NCBI GenBank assembly: GCA_015494295.1
Contig: WGBO01000006.1
Location: forward strand, 62,001 to 126,000
DNA: 64,000 bases
Direction: 5' to 3'
DNA from: Gammaproteobacteria bacterium
Lineage (GTDB): Bacteria; Pseudomonadota; Gammaproteobacteria; DSM-19610
Positions 20,537 to 28,362 of the stretch are shown piece by piece. The notes under the pieces were generated by a model, which saw nothing but the letters and a program-made list of their open reading frames with translations, made no database searches and was not told the DNA's origin. How positions within the stretch are numbered: position 1 is the stretch's first letter; each line of letters opens with the position of its first letter. The translations under genes were made by a program, and so were the position numbers.

Positions 20537-21528
20537 CAGCGGCCACCTCCCAGCACCCAGGGATCGTTCTCCGCCAGGCAGTATTTCTCCAGTTCCTCGA
20601 CACGCGGCTCGGGCGATTGCTCGGCAAACGCGATGATCTCGTCCTCGATCTCGTCGAGAATTTCAGTGTCCATCGCCTTGTAGTCGTCCAGGGTCAGCTC
20701 ACCGGCCTCGATCAGGCGGTCGCGCAGCAGGATGATGGGATCCCGCTTCGACCACATGCGTTCCTCGTCCTTGGAACGGTAGGCGTTGGAGTCGGACATG
20801 GAATGTCCGCGATAGCGGTAGGTCATCAGCTCCAGGAAATACGGCCCCTTGCCGGAACGCACGTAGTCGACGGCCTTCTTCGCCGCCTTGTACACGGCTT
20901 CCACGTCCTGCCCGTCGGTCTGGGCGGAGGGAATATCGTAACCGGACACACGCTTGTACTGATCGACCACCGCGGTGGAGCGGTCGATGCGGGTGCCGAT
21001 CCCGTACAGGTTGTTCTCGCACACATACAGCACCGGCAAATTCCAGATCTTTGCCATATTCATCGATTCATGGAACGTGCCCTGATTGTTCGCGGCGTCA
21101 CCGAGAAAACAGATCGAGATCTGGTCGGTTCCCTTCATTTTGATGGCCTTGGCCATGCCGGCCGCCAGCGGGAACGGCCCGCCGACCAGCGCGTAACCGC
21201 CCATGAAATGGTGTTCAACATCGAAGATGTGCATGGAGCCGCCGCGACCCCTGGAAGACCCGGTTTCCTTGCCGTACAACTCGGCCATCACCTTCTTCGG
21301 GTCGGCGCCGCACTTGATGGCATGGATATGGTCGCGGTAGCCGGTGATCACATAGTCGTCACCCGGCCGCGCGGCTTCCAGCACCCCGTGGGCACAGGCT
21401 TCCTCACCCGAGTACAGGTGCAGAAATCCACCGATTTTTCGTTCGACGTACGCTTCGTAGCAGCGTTCCTCAAAGCGCCGCGCAAACAACATTTCGCGCA
21501 GCAGCCGTTTTTTGTCGGCAACGTTCAT
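20536..21528 (-). CDS. pdhA: Pyruvate dehydrogenase E1 alpha subunit
   Basis: 330-residue thiamine-diphosphate-binding subunit of the E1 heterotetramer. The cofactor motif Gly-Asp-Ala-Ala ... Asn-Asn lies mid-protein, and the serine-rich loop Tyr-Arg-Gly-His-Ser-Met-Ser-Asp is present. The frame is open upstream to 21618, but the start is set at ATG 21528 because AAGGAG lies seven bases before it and family homology begins at Met-Asn-Val-Ala-Asp-Lys-Lys-Arg-Leu-Leu. It is the first gene of the E1alpha-E1beta-E2E3 operon, with 265 bp to the divergent pyrC. A pyruvate rather than branched-chain substrate is inferred from overall resemblance. Confidence 0.93.
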   Translation of the reverse strand: MNVADKKRLLREMLFARRFEERCYEAYVERKIGGFLHLYSGEEACAHGVLEAARPGDDYVITGYRDHIHAIKCGADPKKVMAELYGKETGSSRGRGGSMHIFDVEHHFMGGYALVGGPFPLAAGMAKAIKMKGTDQISICFLGDAANNQGTFHESMNMAKIWNLPVLYVCENNLYGIGTRIDRSTAVVDQYKRVSGYDIPSAQTDGQDVEAVYKAAKKAVDYVRSGKGPYFLELMTYRYRGHSMSDSNAYRSKDEERMWSKRDPIILLRDRLIEAGELTLDDYKAMDTEILDEIEDEIIAFAEQSPEPRVEELEKYCLAENDPWVLGGGR

Positions 21529-21793
21529 GAGGCTCCTTGCAGTTCCCGAGACCCGGTCGGCCTCGTCAATGAATTGAATGTATTGATATTTTACCGAATG
21601 TTCCGCATGCTCCGGCAACGTCGGCGGGCCATGCCGGCGCCTCCGCCACGGATCGCGCGGGGCAGCCCGCTACCCGGCAAAAACCGAGCGCGATATGATC
21701 TGTGTTTTGGGCGCCGAGGTCAAGGTGAAAAATGCCGCGAACAGCCGCAAAAGCGTCGGAAAATCAACGAAAAACCACCGGAATCCCTACATC

Positions 21794-22828
21794 ATGAACT
21801 TGACAATCCAGCAACCGGACGATTGGCACCTGCACGTCCGCGATGGTGACAGCCTGCGCGCGGTCATCGCCCACACCGCCCGCCAGTTCGGCCGCGCCAT
21901 CATCATGCCCAACCTGAAGCCGCCGGTGACCGGCACAAGCGCGGCGCAAACCTACCGGCAACGCATTCTCGACGCGCTGCCCGCGGGCAGCGGCTTCGAA
22001 CCGCTGATGACACTCTACCTTACCGACAACACCACGCCCGGCACCATCCGCGAAGCTTGCGACAGCGGCTTCGTCAAGGCCGTGAAGTATTACCCCGCCG
22101 GCGCCACCACCAACTCCGATGCCGGCGTCACCGCCATCGAGAAAACCTGGCCGGCGCTGGAGGCCATGCAGGAAGCCGGCATGCCGCTGCTGGTGCACGG
22201 CGAGGTGACCGACCCCGACATCGACATCTTCGACCGCGAGGCGATGTTCATCGAACGGTCACTGGAACCGATCGCCGAACGCTTCCCGGCGCTGAAAATC
22301 GTGCTGGAACACATCACCACGCAACAGGGCATCGCCTTCGTCGAACGCATGCCGGACAACGTCGCCGGCACCCTGACCGCGCACCACCTGCTACTCAACC
22401 GCAACGCCATGCTTGCCGGCGGCATCCGCCCCCACCACTACTGCCTGCCGGTGCTCAAACGCGAAACCCACCGCCAGGCACTGCTGGCCGCCGCCACCAG
22501 CGGCAACCCGAAGTTCTTCCTTGGCACCGACAGCGCCCCGCATCCGCAACACGCCAAGGAAAGCGCCTGCGGCTGCGCCGGCATCTATACCGCCCACGCC
22601 GCCATGGAACTCTACGCCGAAGCCTTCGAACAGGCCGGCGCCCTGGACAGGCTGGAAGCATTCGCCAGCCACTTCGGCCCGGACTTCTACGGCCTGCCCC
22701 GCAACAGCCGCCAGATCACCCTCACCCGCGAGGCGTGGACCGTCCCCGACCACTACCCCATGGGCAAAGACCGCCTCATCCCCATGCGCGCCGGCCAGCC
22801 CCTCGCCTGGAAACTCCAACACACCTGA
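21794..22828 (+). CDS. pyrC: Dihydroorotase
   Basis: 344-residue class II dihydroorotase of pyrimidine synthesis, cyclising carbamoyl-aspartate to dihydroorotate at a binuclear zinc site. Metal-binding residues visible are His12 and His14 (Trp-His-Leu-His-Val-Arg), the carboxylated lysine at Lys98 (Ala-Val-Lys-Tyr-Tyr-Pro-Ala-Gly), a His in Val-His-Gly-Glu-Val, a His in Leu-Glu-His-Ile-Thr-Thr, and the Asp of Gly-Thr-Asp-Ser-Ala-Pro-His. The frame is open upstream, but the family N-terminus Met-Asn-Leu-Thr-Ile-Gln fixes the start at ATG 21794. It diverges from pdhA. Confidence 0.95.
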   Translation: MNLTIQQPDDWHLHVRDGDSLRAVIAHTARQFGRAIIMPNLKPPVTGTSAAQTYRQRILDALPAGSGFEPLMTLYLTDNTTPGTIREACDSGFVKAVKYYPAGATTNSDAGVTAIEKTWPALEAMQEAGMPLLVHGEVTDPDIDIFDREAMFIERSLEPIAERFPALKIVLEHITTQQGIAFVERMPDNVAGTLTAHHLLLNRNAMLAGGIRPHHYCLPVLKRETHRQALLAAATSGNPKFFLGTDSAPHPQHAKESACGCAGIYTAHAAMELYAEAFEQAGALDRLEAFASHFGPDFYGLPRNSRQITLTREAWTVPDHYPMGKDRLIPMRAGQPLAWKLQHT

Positions 22829-22922
22829 CCCCGGGAGCGCGGCAACCGGAAACTGGCCCGGTGCGCTTTGAACGGGCCAGGAAAGGTTCACGTTGGCGGG
22901 AGGGTTCCGGTATGCTTCCTCA

Positions 22923-23546
22923 ATGTCTGACGAAAACGCTACCGCAAAACTCGCAAACCGCTTCCGGGGATTCCTTCCTGTCGTCGTCGACGTGGAAACC
23001 GCGGGTTTCAATCCGAAGCGGGATGCCCTGCTGGAAATTGCCGCCGTGCTGCTGGACTATGACGAGAATGGCAAACTGCAGCCGGTGGAAACCCACGCCT
23101 GTCATGTGGAGCCGTTTCCGGGCGCCAATCTGGACGAGAAATCGCTGGAGTTTACCGGTATCGACCCCTACCACCCATTCCGCATGGCGAAGTCAGAGGC
23201 CGTTGCGCTGGGAGAGATCTTTCCGCCCATCCGCAAGGCGGTAAAGGACGCGGCCTGCACGCGCGCCATCCTGGTGGGCCACAATCCGTCCTTCGACCTG
23301 AGTTTCGTCAATGCCGCGGCCGACCGCTGCAAGATAAAGCGAAACCCCTTTCATCCCTTCAGCAGTTTCGACACGGCCTCGCTGGCCGGTCTTGCTTTCG
23401 GCCAGACAGTACTGGCCCGCGCAGCGCACGCCGCCGGTATCGAGTGGGATCAGGAACAGGCCCACTCGGCCCGTTACGACGCGGAACGCACTGCCGAGCT
23501 GTTCTGTATCATCGTCAACCGCTGGGACGAATTGACCGGCCAGTGA
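22923..23546 (+). CDS. rnt: Ribonuclease T (DEDDh exoribonuclease)
   Basis: 207-residue 3'-5' exoribonuclease that trims tRNA and other stable RNA 3' ends. DEDDh catalytic residues are Asp23 and Glu25 (Val-Asp-Val-Glu-Thr-Ala-Gly-Phe), Asp125 (His-Asn-Pro-Ser-Phe-Asp), His181 and Asp186. Length and the Gly-Phe-Asn-Pro context fit RNase T rather than the DNA polymerase III epsilon subunit. The start is taken as ATG 22923 (Met-Ser-Asp-Glu-Asn); a longer start at 22893 would add ten residues without homology. A GC-rich hairpin follows between it and the convergent peroxidase gene. Confidence 0.92.
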   Translation: MSDENATAKLANRFRGFLPVVVDVETAGFNPKRDALLEIAAVLLDYDENGKLQPVETHACHVEPFPGANLDEKSLEFTGIDPYHPFRMAKSEAVALGEIFPPIRKAVKDAACTRAILVGHNPSFDLSFVNAAADRCKIKRNPFHPFSSFDTASLAGLAFGQTVLARAAHAAGIEWDQEQAHSARYDAERTAELFCIIVNRWDELTGQ

Positions 23547-23567
23547 CCCTCCCCCTTTATTAAACAA

Positions 23568-23593
23568 CCCCGGCGGGAGGAACCCGGCCGGGG
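23568..23593 (-). terminator. Hairpin terminator for the peroxidase gene
   Basis: A 7-bp GC stem (CCCCGGC / GCCGGGG) with a 12-nt loop lies between the convergent rnt and cytochrome c peroxidase genes. On the minus strand it is followed by a T-rich run (TTGTTTAAT), so it most likely ends the peroxidase transcript; on the plus strand no T-run follows. Confidence 0.55.
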
Positions 23594-23615
23594 CGTTGGA
23601 GGCCTGTTGCGGGGC

Positions 23616-24659
23616 TTACTTGCCGACCACGATCGACCAGCCAGGAGTACCGGGCAGGCGCGGCAGCGTCAGTTCAGGGAACTCGCCGGTGAGGCCGTTC
23701 AGGAATGCCTCGATATCCGCGACCGTGGCGTCATCGAGCGTCTTGTTGAGCTGCACCCGGGCCATCACACGGATCGCCTCGTTCAGCGTGGCGACCGAAC
23801 CGTTGTGGAAGTACGGCGCGGTCAACGCGACATTACGCAGCGTCGGCACCTTGAACAGATGCATATCGGCCTTGTTACCGGTTACCTCGAAACGCCCCTT
23901 GTCTTTCATGAAGCCGTATTTCTTCACGTACGCGTTGTCCGTGTAGGTGGGGAACTTCATGAAGAAGCCGGTACCGGCAGGCATGGACGGGCCGTTGAAC
24001 GCGGGGCCGGAGTGGCAACTGGTGCAGCCGGTGTCGGCAAAGGCCTTCATGCCACGCTGCTGCTGTTCGCTCAGCGCCGACTTGTCGCCCTTCACGAAAC
24101 GGTCATAAGGGCTGTTGGGCGTGATCATGGTGCGTTCGAACGCCGCTACTGCCTTGGCGGCATTATCCACCGTCATGGGGTCATCGCCCCCGAACGCACG
24201 CTCGAACCAGGGCCTGTAGCCTGGAATGGCGCGTACCCGGCTCATGGCCTTTTCAAGGTCGCTCATGCCCATTTCCACGGGGTTGACCACCGGCCCCTTG
24301 GCCTGCTCCTCGAGGCTCGGCGCACGACCGTCCCAGAACTGGGAAGACGCAAACGCCGCGTTCCACACGGTCGGCGCGCTGCGACCACCGGTCTTGCCGT
24401 GCACGCCCATCGAGAACGCGCGGTTGTCCTCGCCACCCAGCATCAGGTTGTGGCAGGAGTTGCAGGACACCGTGCCGGTGGATGAGAAACGCGGGTCGAA
24501 GTACAGCATCTTGCCGAGTTCGACCTTTTCCGCGGTGGTCGGGTTGTCGGCCGGCGCCGGCGCCTTGTCGGACAGGGGCTGCCAGTCTGCCGCCAGCGCG
24601 CTCCCGCCAAACAACATGGACACGCAGAATACCCGGATGGAAAATTTGATTTTGGACAT
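23616..24659 (-). CDS. Dihaem cytochrome c peroxidase (MauG/CcpA family)
   Basis: 347-residue periplasmic protein. A signal peptide (basic start, hydrophobic core, Ser-Ala-Leu-Ala-Ala near 20-24) is followed by two haem c sites, Cys66-x2-Cys69-His70 and Cys212-x2-Cys215-His216, spaced as in bacterial dihaem peroxidases. These reduce H2O2 with electrons from small c-type cytochromes. The start is ATG 24659, preceded by AGGGAG and followed at once by the signal sequence; a longer reading to 24689 would put ten residues ahead of it. It is convergent with rnt and divergent from the unknown gene at 24756. A MauG-like post-translational role is possible but no amine dehydrogenase genes are near. 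Confidence 0.92.
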   Translation of the reverse strand: MSKIKFSIRVFCVSMLFGGSALAADWQPLSDKAPAPADNPTTAEKVELGKMLYFDPRFSSTGTVSCNSCHNLMLGGEDNRAFSMGVHGKTGGRSAPTVWNAAFASSQFWDGRAPSLEEQAKGPVVNPVEMGMSDLEKAMSRVRAIPGYRPWFERAFGGDDPMTVDNAAKAVAAFERTMITPNSPYDRFVKGDKSALSEQQQRGMKAFADTGCTSCHSGPAFNGPSMPAGTGFFMKFPTYTDNAYVKKYGFMKDKGRFEVTGNKADMHLFKVPTLRNVALTAPYFHNGSVATLNEAIRVMARVQLNKTLDDATVADIEAFLNGLTGEFPELTLPRLPGTPGWSIVVGK

Positions 24660-24755
24660 GCAGAATGGCTCCCTGAAAGCTGTGTTCATTTCCGGTAAAG
24701 CGGATTATTATGCCACGGAAACGGAATTCACGCACCGACGCGCAAGGTTGAGAAC

Positions 24756-25313
24756 ATGGTGATGCTCCCCGAAAAAGACCAGCAGATCATCGAGGCCCAC
24801 ACCGGCCTGATTCACCGCGTGGTGATCGCCTGCCAGAACCACGACATGGTTCCCGACCTGGAAGACATCCTGAAACAGGCGGAACAAAATGGCTGGACAC
24901 AGCTCGTCGCGGCCATCCGCAAGATCCTCGCCGGATCGCGCGACGCGAATATCCTCAAGACGCTGGACGAGGAAGACGCCGTCATTGTCGGCTCCATCCT
25001 GCGCGGCCTGCAGAACCCGGAAACTCTCCCGGACCTCAACAAAGGAGTGAACGGCGCCATGGCCGCGCCCGGTATCGCCGCCATGATCAACGGCGCCCGT
25101 ACCGGCAACCTGGAAACCCTCCAGATGCTCGGCAACATGGCCCAGCAGATGATGATGGCGGGCGGCGACATGGCCCGCCTGGCGGGCATCCTGCGCCCGC
25201 TGGTGGAAGGTGTGCGCGACCCGGAGGAACTGACCGAGGGCATGAGCGAGGAAGGCGAAAGGTTGGTAATGAACATCCTCGCGGAACTGGAAAAACTCGA
25301 CCAGCGGCATTGA
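24756..25313 (+). CDS. Conserved-looking alpha-helical protein of unknown function
   Basis: 185 residues, acidic, with no signal peptide or membrane segment. It appears almost all helical with repeated Leu/Ile heptads, a Met-rich stretch (Gly-Asn-Met-Ala-Gln-Gln-Met-Met-Met-Ala) near 125-135 and a Glu-rich C-terminal third. I recognise no domain. It looks like real coding sequence: codon use matches its neighbours and it fills the gap between the divergent peroxidase and the CBS-GGDEF gene. The first Met (24756) is followed by a second at 24762; either could be used. It may be co-expressed with the CBS-GGDEF gene 114 bp downstream, but nothing shows function. Confidence 0.75.
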   Translation: MVMLPEKDQQIIEAHTGLIHRVVIACQNHDMVPDLEDILKQAEQNGWTQLVAAIRKILAGSRDANILKTLDEEDAVIVGSILRGLQNPETLPDLNKGVNGAMAAPGIAAMINGARTGNLETLQMLGNMAQQMMMAGGDMARLAGILRPLVEGVRDPEELTEGMSEEGERLVMNILAELEKLDQRH

Positions 25314-25427
25314 TCGTACCCCGCCAGCGCCCCATACCCCTGCAAAACGCACTGAAATCCATTTAAATTTCAGGCACTCCGTGCCGTTAAGAGTCCCGAC
25401 AGCCACTACCAACAGGGACCCCGTTTC

Positions 25428-26405
25428 GTGACACAGATACCCATCGAGGACATCATGACGCGCGATGTCGAATTGCTCGCGCCGGATACACCACTGCAAC
25501 AGGTGGTACGGCGCATGCGCAGCCGCCGACATTCCTGCGCCCTGTTCGGCAGTGATGGCGTACCGGCCGGCATCATCACGGAACGCGACCTGGTTGCCGC
25601 CATGGAACGCATGCCTGAAAACCCCGGCATCGCCAGCGAGCCCGCCGCGGAACATATGTCGACGCGACCATGCACGGTGCGCAACGACCAGAGCCTGTTC
25701 GACGCGCTGGTGATCGCCCGTGCCCAGGACATCCGTCACCTGCCCGTGGTCGACGACAGGCAGAAACTGGTGGGCCTGGTCACACACACCGATCTTGCCC
25801 AGGCACATTTCCACGTTATTGAACAACAACAGCAACTGGTCGAGCGCGCCATTCTCGAACGCACCGAACAGCTTCTCAGGGCCAATGCCGAGCTGCAGTC
25901 ACTGTCCCTGGAAGACAGCCTGATGCACATTGGCAACCGCCGCGCCATGGACGTGGACATGGAGCACACCCATGCCCACGCGCGCCGCCACCGGCGCCCC
26001 TACTGCGTGGTACTGCTGGATATCGATTTCTTCAAGGCCTACAACGACCACTACGGTCACCTGCAGGGCGACAAGGCGCTTGAACGGACCGCGTCCCTGG
26101 TCAAGAACACAATCCGCAAGTCCGACCGTATCTATCGCTATGGTGGCGAGGAGCTGTTACTGCTTTTGCCCGACACCGGCAACGCCGGCGAAGGCGAGCG
26201 CATCACGCAGCGCATATTGAAAAAGCTGCATAACGCCGCCCTGGAGCATTGCAAGAGTCCCTATGGCGTCATCACCATGAGCGCCGGCATCGCGCATTAC
26301 GATCCGGAAAGCGACCCAGCTGTCGAGGACTGGCACGACATCGTCAGGGCAGCGGACGAACGGCTGTACCTGGCCAAAAAAACCGGCCGCAATCGCGCCG
26401 CATGA
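25428..26405 (+). CDS. CBS-domain diguanylate cyclase
   Basis: 325-residue soluble protein making c-di-GMP. Two CBS motifs (about residues 6-60 and 70-125: Ile-Met-Thr-Arg-Asp-Val ..., His-Met-Ser-Thr-Arg-Pro ...) form a Bateman module that usually binds adenine nucleotides. A Gln/Glu-rich coiled coil (about 125-155) leads to a C-terminal GGDEF domain with an active signature Gly-Gly-Glu-Glu-Leu at 239-243. The product-inhibition I-site Arg-Lys-Ser-Asp is five residues upstream (230-233). The start is GTG 25428. An energy-charge input is inferred from the CBS pair. nhaD follows 22 bp downstream and may be co-transcribed. Confidence 0.92.
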   Translation: MTQIPIEDIMTRDVELLAPDTPLQQVVRRMRSRRHSCALFGSDGVPAGIITERDLVAAMERMPENPGIASEPAAEHMSTRPCTVRNDQSLFDALVIARAQDIRHLPVVDDRQKLVGLVTHTDLAQAHFHVIEQQQQLVERAILERTEQLLRANAELQSLSLEDSLMHIGNRRAMDVDMEHTHAHARRHRRPYCVVLLDIDFFKAYNDHYGHLQGDKALERTASLVKNTIRKSDRIYRYGGEELLLLLPDTGNAGEGERITQRILKKLHNAALEHCKSPYGVITMSAGIAHYDPESDPAVEDWHDIVRAADERLYLAKKTGRNRAA

Positions 26406-26427
26406 CACAATCGCAAGGAGCACGCCC

Positions 26428-27876
26428 ATGAAACGACAGAACGCATGTCTGCACCCGACCATACTCGTCATGCTGCTGACGGGTTTCTTTCCCGGCCTTG
26501 CCCACGCCTCCGGCGATACCATGCAGCCACAGAACTTCACCACGCACTGGGGAGGCTGGCTGGCGGTCGCCATCTTCGTGACGGCATACGCACTGGTAAT
26601 CGGGGAGGAAGCGCTGCACCTGCGCAAGTCCAAACCCACCATGGTGGCGGCAGGCTTCATCTGGCTCATCGTGGCGCTGCTCTACATGTCTCACGGCGAC
26701 ACCCACACCGCCGAGCAGGCCGTGCGCCACAACCTGGAGGAGTTCGGCGAACTGTTCCTGTTCCTGCTGGCGGCGATGACCTACATCAACACCATGGACG
26801 AACGCGGCGTGTTCAACGCGCTGCGCGCCTGGCTGGTCGGCCGCGGCTTTTCGCTGCGCAAGATCTTCTGGATCACCGGCCTGCTCGCGTTCCTGATCTC
26901 TCCGATCGCCGACAACCTCACCACGGCGCTGCTGATGGCCACCGTGGTAATGGCGGTGGGCGGCTCCGACCACCGCTTCGTGGCGGTGGCCTGCATCAAC
27001 ATCGTGGTGGCCGCCAACGCCGGGGGCGCATTCAGCCCCTTCGGCGACATCACTACGCTGATGGTATGGCAGAAAGGTATCGTGCAGTTCCAGGAATTCT
27101 TCGCCCTGCTGCTGCCCTCCATCGTCAACTGGCTGGTACCGGCGGTTATTCTCAGCCTTACGGTGCCCCGCACCGCGCCGCAGGCCGTGCACGAAGAAGC
27201 CGAACTCAGGCACGGTGCGTGGGTTGTGGTCGGCCTGTTCATTCTCACCATCGCCATGGCCGTTTCCGCCCACAACTTCCTGCACCTGCCGCCGGTGCTG
27301 GGCATGATGACAGGCCTCGGTTTCCTGAAATTCTACGGTTACTATCTGAAACGCCGCTCTGCCGTGCCTCCGGTTGAAACACTGTCCGGCGACAACCTGG
27401 AACTGGAGGGCAAACCGGCCCGGCAATCCGGTTTCAACATCTTCAAGTCACTGGAACGCGCAGAGTGGGATACCCTTATGTTTTTCTACGGCATCATCCT
27501 GAGCGTGGGCGGCCTGGGCACGCTCGGTTACCTGGCGGTGGGCTCCCAGCTCATGTACGGTGACCTGGGGGCCACCCAGGCGAATATCCTGGTCGGATTC
27601 CTGTCAGCCATCGTCGACAACATTCCGGTCATGTTCGCGGTTCTGGCGATGGAGCCATCCATGGACCACGGCCAGTGGCTGCTGGTCACCCTGACGGCGG
27701 GTGTCGGCGGTTCGCTGTTGTCGATCGGCTCGGCCGCCGGCGTGGCGGTCATGGGGCAGGCGCGGGGCATCTACACCTTCTTCGCCCACCTGAAATGGAG
27801 CTGGGCGATCGCACTGGGCTACATGGCCAGCATATGGGTACATTTCCTGGTCAACGCCTCCCTGTTCACCAGCTAG
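26428..27876 (+). CDS. nhaD: Na+/H+ antiporter, NhaD type
   Basis: 482-residue inner-membrane antiporter with about twelve helices and a cleavable or anchoring hydrophobic N-terminus ending Ala-His-Ala-Ser. NhaD-type features are the Asp-Asn-Leu-Thr-Thr-Ala motif, the Gly-Gly-Ala-Phe-Ser-Pro-Phe-Gly-Asp block and a second Asp-Asn-Ile-Pro segment in the C-terminal half. The family is common in marine and alkaliphilic proteobacteria and exports Na+ or Li+ for protons. AAGGAG lies about nine bases before ATG 26428. Upstream is the CBS diguanylate cyclase; downstream a hairpin separates it from convergent glutaredoxin. Confidence 0.93.
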   Translation: MKRQNACLHPTILVMLLTGFFPGLAHASGDTMQPQNFTTHWGGWLAVAIFVTAYALVIGEEALHLRKSKPTMVAAGFIWLIVALLYMSHGDTHTAEQAVRHNLEEFGELFLFLLAAMTYINTMDERGVFNALRAWLVGRGFSLRKIFWITGLLAFLISPIADNLTTALLMATVVMAVGGSDHRFVAVACINIVVAANAGGAFSPFGDITTLMVWQKGIVQFQEFFALLLPSIVNWLVPAVILSLTVPRTAPQAVHEEAELRHGAWVVVGLFILTIAMAVSAHNFLHLPPVLGMMTGLGFLKFYGYYLKRRSAVPPVETLSGDNLELEGKPARQSGFNIFKSLERAEWDTLMFFYGIILSVGGLGTLGYLAVGSQLMYGDLGATQANILVGFLSAIVDNIPVMFAVLAMEPSMDHGQWLLVTLTAGVGGSLLSIGSAAGVAVMGQARGIYTFFAHLKWSWAIALGYMASIWVHFLVNASLFTS

Positions 27877-27887
27877 ATTCCGGGCAC

Positions 27888-27914
27888 AAAAAAGCGGGGC
27901 ATTGCCCCGCCTTT
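27888..27914. terminator. Hairpin between nhaD and glutaredoxin
   Basis: A perfect 7-bp stem (GCGGGGC / GCCCCGC) with a 3-nt loop, flanked by six A on the left and CTTT on the right. Read on the minus strand the hairpin is followed by a T-run, making it a good terminator for the glutaredoxin gene; it may also stop nhaD transcription weakly. Confidence 0.8.
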
Positions 27915-27935
27915 CCAGCTCCGGCCGATCCGGCC

Positions 27936-28259
27936 TCAGGAGGCCTTCTTGACCGCCTCTTCCAGCAGGGGCTTGAGTTCGCCCTTCTGGAACATCTCCA
28001 GGGTGATATCGTGGCCGCCGATCAGCTCGCCGTTCACGTACACCTGCGGGAACGTCGGCCAGTTGGCGAAACGCGGCAGGTTTTCAAAGATTTCCGGGTC
28101 CGCCAGCACGTTGACGTGGGCAAACTCGACGCCGCAGGCCTGCAATACCTGCGCGGTACGGGCGGAATAGCCGCAGCTCGGGAGCTGGGGCGTACCCTTC
28201 AAAAACACAACAATCGGATGACTGTCGACGGCTTGCTGTATACGCTCCATCACATCCAT
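27936..28259 (-). CDS. grxD: Monothiol glutaredoxin (Grx4/GrxD type)
   Basis: 107-residue thioredoxin-fold protein that with glutathione carries a bridging [2Fe-2S] cluster for iron-sulfur delivery, usually with BolA partners. The active site is Cys29-Gly-Tyr-Ser32, a variant of the usual Cys-Gly-Phe-Ser, with Lys21 upstream and the Trp-Pro-Thr-Phe-Pro-Gln-Val-Tyr and Gly-Gly-His-Asp blocks that bind glutathione. Monocistronic, convergent with nhaD. Confidence 0.95.
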   Translation of the reverse strand: MDVMERIQQAVDSHPIVVFLKGTPQLPSCGYSARTAQVLQACGVEFAHVNVLADPEIFENLPRFANWPTFPQVYVNGELIGGHDITLEMFQKGELKPLLEEAVKKAS

Positions 28260-28362
28260 GGCTATCCACCTCTCAATTCGTTAACCATTCAACAGAATGT
28301 CGGAATTGTACGCAGCCCGGGGCTACCGAAAAAGCCTTTTTTGACGTGGTTTTCAGCGCCGC

